From assembly GCA_025999435.1 (NCBI GenBank), contig BNXH01000072.1:1-7588 (forward strand): DNA of 7,588 nt, written 5' to 3'. This stretch comes from Bacteroidia bacterium. Lineage in GTDB: Bacteria > Bacteroidota > Bacteroidia > Bacteroidales > Dysgonomonadaceae. This document shows positions 6,583-7,588 of the stretch, piece by piece. The translations under genes and the position numbers were made by a program. The notes beneath the pieces were generated by a model. The model was not told where the DNA came from, did no database searches, and saw only the letters and a list, made by a program, of their open reading frames with translations. The first letter of the stretch is position 1, and every line of letters starts with the position of its first letter.

Positions 6583-6633
6583 TTAGCTGTTCTTTTCTAC
6601 ATTGATTTCGCATTTACCGCCCGGCAAGTGCAT
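6583..6633 (-). pseudogene. Probable out-of-frame N-terminus of the GyrI-like protein
   Basis: This 16-codon stretch starts with ATG at 6633 after an A-rich leader (AAACAAAAAAGAAT), reads MHLPGGKCEINVEKNS and stops at TAA (6585-6583). The GGKCEINVEK part resembles the first strand that normally precedes the DAFSVIG segment in GyrI-like domains. Removing one base at about 6585 would fuse it to the downstream frame as VEKNSNLDAFSVIG and give about 168 residues. Whether this is a real frameshift mutation, a sequencing error or chance cannot be decided here. Confidence 0.45.
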
Positions 6634-6719
6634 ATTCTTTTTTGTTTCAGTTTAGGTTTCATTCGTTTAATAATAACAAAGAGTGCTTAAAACAGCATTT
6701 TCAACTAATTTATTTACGT
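6634..6719. promoter_or_regulatory. Divergent intergenic region expected to carry both promoters
   Basis: These 86 AT-rich bases separate the leftward gene train from the rightward 94-residue gene, so they should hold the promoter of the operon and that of the small gene. TTTG boxes like the Bacteroides -33 element occur on both strands (plus strand 6641-6644; minus strand CTCTTTG near 6680), but I find no clean TAnnTTTG -7 box at the right distance. No operator palindrome is obvious. The call rests on gene arrangement. Confidence 0.4.
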
Positions 6720-7004
6720 ATGAAAAAGGATATGTTGACCGCCGAAGAGAAATATAAAATAATCAAGTCTTTGACTTCAGAACAAAAATCTCTCGTGTAT
6801 AGAAACTTCCTGATAAAGAATCTGATTAATCATACAGGCCATAACCTGAGAATGATGTTGTTAATAGAGTTTTCAAAACAACACTTCAAGGAACAAACGA
6901 TGGATATCATGCGGAAACATACAGATATCTATAATCAGAAATATCAAAAGATCCAGAATCAGATTGAGACATTGAAATCTAAAAAAATGCCTCAAACCGT
7001 TTGA
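6720..7004 (+). CDS. Hypothetical small helical protein
   Basis: A 94-residue protein starting MKKDMLTAEEKYKIIKSL and ending SKKMPQTV. I do not recognise the family. It is Lys/Gln-rich, looks almost fully helical, and has no signal peptide, membrane segment or Cys motif. Residues 72-91 (YNQKYQKIQNQIETLKSKKM) could form a short coiled coil, suggesting a self-associating or partner-binding protein. The ATG at 6720 is chosen because the frame upstream of it only reaches a TTG at 6642 and gives implausible residues. The Shine-Dalgarno is absent, which is normal for Bacteroidota. It is transcribed away from the resistance-type operon and is followed by an inverted repeat that could end its transcript. 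Confidence 0.6.
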   Translation: MKKDMLTAEEKYKIIKSLTSEQKSLVYRNFLIKNLINHTGHNLRMMLLIEFSKQHFKEQTMDIMRKHTDIYNQKYQKIQNQIETLKSKKMPQTV

Positions 7005-7014
7005 CCTGTCACTG

Positions 7015-7054
7015 ATAGCCGGTATTGAAATAGCTATAAACAGATACCGGCTAT
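7015..7054 (+). terminator. Perfect 11-bp inverted repeat, possible transcription terminator
   Basis: ATAGCCGGTAT at 7015-7025 pairs perfectly with ATACCGGCTAT at 7044-7054 across an 18-base loop, 10 bases after the stop codon of the small gene. The position fits a terminator, but the plus strand is followed by TAAAAAAATAA rather than a T-run; the T-run appears only on the minus strand reading outward from the left arm's complement, so it is not a textbook intrinsic terminator. It could be an mRNA-stabilising hairpin or a protein site. Confidence 0.5.
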
Positions 7055-7137
7055 TAAAAAAATAATATTCCTATTTTAAACTTCAAAAGAAAATGGAAGA
7101 GCAAACACAAACTACTAATTCCACCCTTTACCGAAAA

Positions 7138-7321
7138 CGGCTTTAGCCTATGTCCGCTTGTCGGCAAAGATATATTTGTGTCCTTCACTGGTCAAATTCA
7201 TGCCCTGCGGGTTTAGCCGTAAATAGCGACACCTCGCCCGCTTCGGGTCGTATTTTCGGCTAAAAATTTGACGTTTTGCCCACTTCATTAAAGAGCCGAC
7301 GGGACATAGCATGCAAAGCCG
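7138..7321. repeat. 184-base nested imperfect palindrome (MITE-like or structured RNA)
   Basis: Seven collinear paired blocks nest inside each other: 7138-7144 with 7315-7321 (CGGCTTT/AAAGCCG), 7148-7155 with 7302-7309 (CTATGTCC/GGACATAG), 7160-7165 with 7295-7300 (GTCGGC/GCCGAC), 7191-7198 with 7265-7272 (GTCAAATT/AATTTGAC), 7212-7219 with 7257-7264 (TTTAGCCG/CGGCTAAA), 7221-7225 with 7251-7255 and 7227-7230 with 7247-7250. That is 46 exact base pairs in one fold, closed by a CCCG-CTT-CGGG apex. No coding region of recognisable type lies here; a 61-codon minus-strand frame is probably a by-product. It lies in a 391-base gene-free stretch (7005-7395). No target-site duplication is clear. A miniature inverted-repeat element, a non-coding RNA or a leader of the downstream regulator are all possible. 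Confidence 0.55.
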
Positions 7322-7395
7322 ATTCCGACGCATATAGCGGGGTGCCGGCTTATTGTCATTATCCGTACAGGCATATTCTGATTATATAAAAAGAT

Positions 7396-7588
7396 ATGAA
7401 CTGTATTATTGTTGATGACGAACCCTTAGGCCGCGAAGCTATCCGCCTGTTGGTGGAAGACACCCCGGCGCTGGACTTGTCGGGAAGTTTCGGAGATGCC
7501 GAATCGGCAGGAAATTTCCTGCTCGACCATCCCGTTGATTTGGTATTTCTCGACATCCGTATGCCCGGCACGGACGGGATAACGTTTG
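7396..7588 (+). CDS. Response regulator receiver domain, LytTR-type (cut by window edge)
   Basis: The first 64 residues of a response regulator are in the window: MNCIIVDDEPLGREAIRLLV, then DLVFLDIRMPGTDGITF. Asp7 and Asp8 form the acidic metal pocket and Asp53 is the phosphorylation site. The IVDDEPLGRE start and LDIRMPGTDG form are characteristic of Bacteroidota LytR/AlgR-type regulators, whose LytTR DNA-binding domain would lie beyond the window. Other output domains cannot be excluded. The start follows an AAAAAGAT leader. These regulators usually sit next to a LytS/YehU-type sensor kinase; none lies upstream here, so the partner may follow. The base composition is visibly richer in G+C than in the middle of the operon. 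Confidence 0.88.
   Translation, partial: MNCIIVDDEPLGREAIRLLVEDTPALDLSGSFGDAESAGNFLLDHPVDLVFLDIRMPGTDGITF

Noticed and set aside
6108..6605. 165-codon plus-strand open frame
   Set aside because: It is the antisense of the GyrI-like gene, whose minus-strand translation has unmistakable family motifs.
287..6633. Integron-type cassette array
   Set aside because: Gene junctions are overlaps or gaps too short for attC sites, and no integrase or conserved core sites are seen.
7138..7321. Classical insertion sequence
   Set aside because: No transposase reading frame and no clear target-site duplication flank the inverted arms.
7148..7333. 61-codon minus-strand open frame
   Set aside because: It falls almost wholly inside the nested palindrome, is very basic and has no recognisable domain, so it is more likely a by-product of the repeat.
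7359..7571. 70-codon minus-strand open frame
   Set aside because: It is antisense to the response regulator receiver domain, which has all key Asp residues on the plus strand.

Overview
The window looks like a piece of a Bacteroidales-type (Bacteroidota) genome. The base composition is AT-leaning, ribosome binding sites are A-rich with few strong Shine-Dalgarno matches, and the class B1 metallo-beta-lactamase resembles the Bacteroides CcrA/CfiA enzymes throughout. The DUF3788 protein, the SAM methyltransferase ending in an IGKK-type tail and the LytTR-type response regulator are also typical of gut Bacteroidota. The assignment rests on recalled family resemblance, not on a search.

Positions 1-6633 hold one long minus-strand gene train, read from right to left. 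The order is a GyrI-like small-molecule-binding protein (6126-6581, start region disturbed), a secreted class B1 metallo-beta-lactamase (5382-6119), a flavodoxin (4900-5385), a pyridoxamine-phosphate-oxidase-fold protein (4389-4856), a GNAT acetyltransferase (3940-4392), a ClbS/DfsB-family protein (3378-3917), an SPL-like radical SAM protein (2483-3370), a SAM methyltransferase (1824-2483), a flavodoxin with an internal in-frame deletion (1520-1822), a DUF3788 protein (1094-1513), a second SAM methyltransferase (287-1075) and, after a 99-base gap, the start of a HAD phosphatase (1-187, cut by the window edge). Gaps are between -4 and +43 bases until the last one, with ATGA or TAATG overlaps at three junctions, so a single transcript is likely.

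Read together, the train looks like an accessory protection cluster. It pairs a periplasmic beta-lactam hydrolase with cytosolic enzymes whose families are linked to drug or genotoxin inactivation (ClbS, GyrI-like, GNAT), redox chemistry (flavodoxins, PPOX fold) and possibly nucleic-acid damage (SPL-like radical SAM). This joint function is an inference.

To the right, on the plus strand, lie an unrecognised 94-residue helical protein (6720-7004), an 11-bp perfect inverted repeat (7015-7054), a striking 184-base nested imperfect palindrome (7138-7321) in an otherwise gene-free stretch, and the start of a LytTR-type response regulator receiver domain (7396-7588, cut by the window edge).
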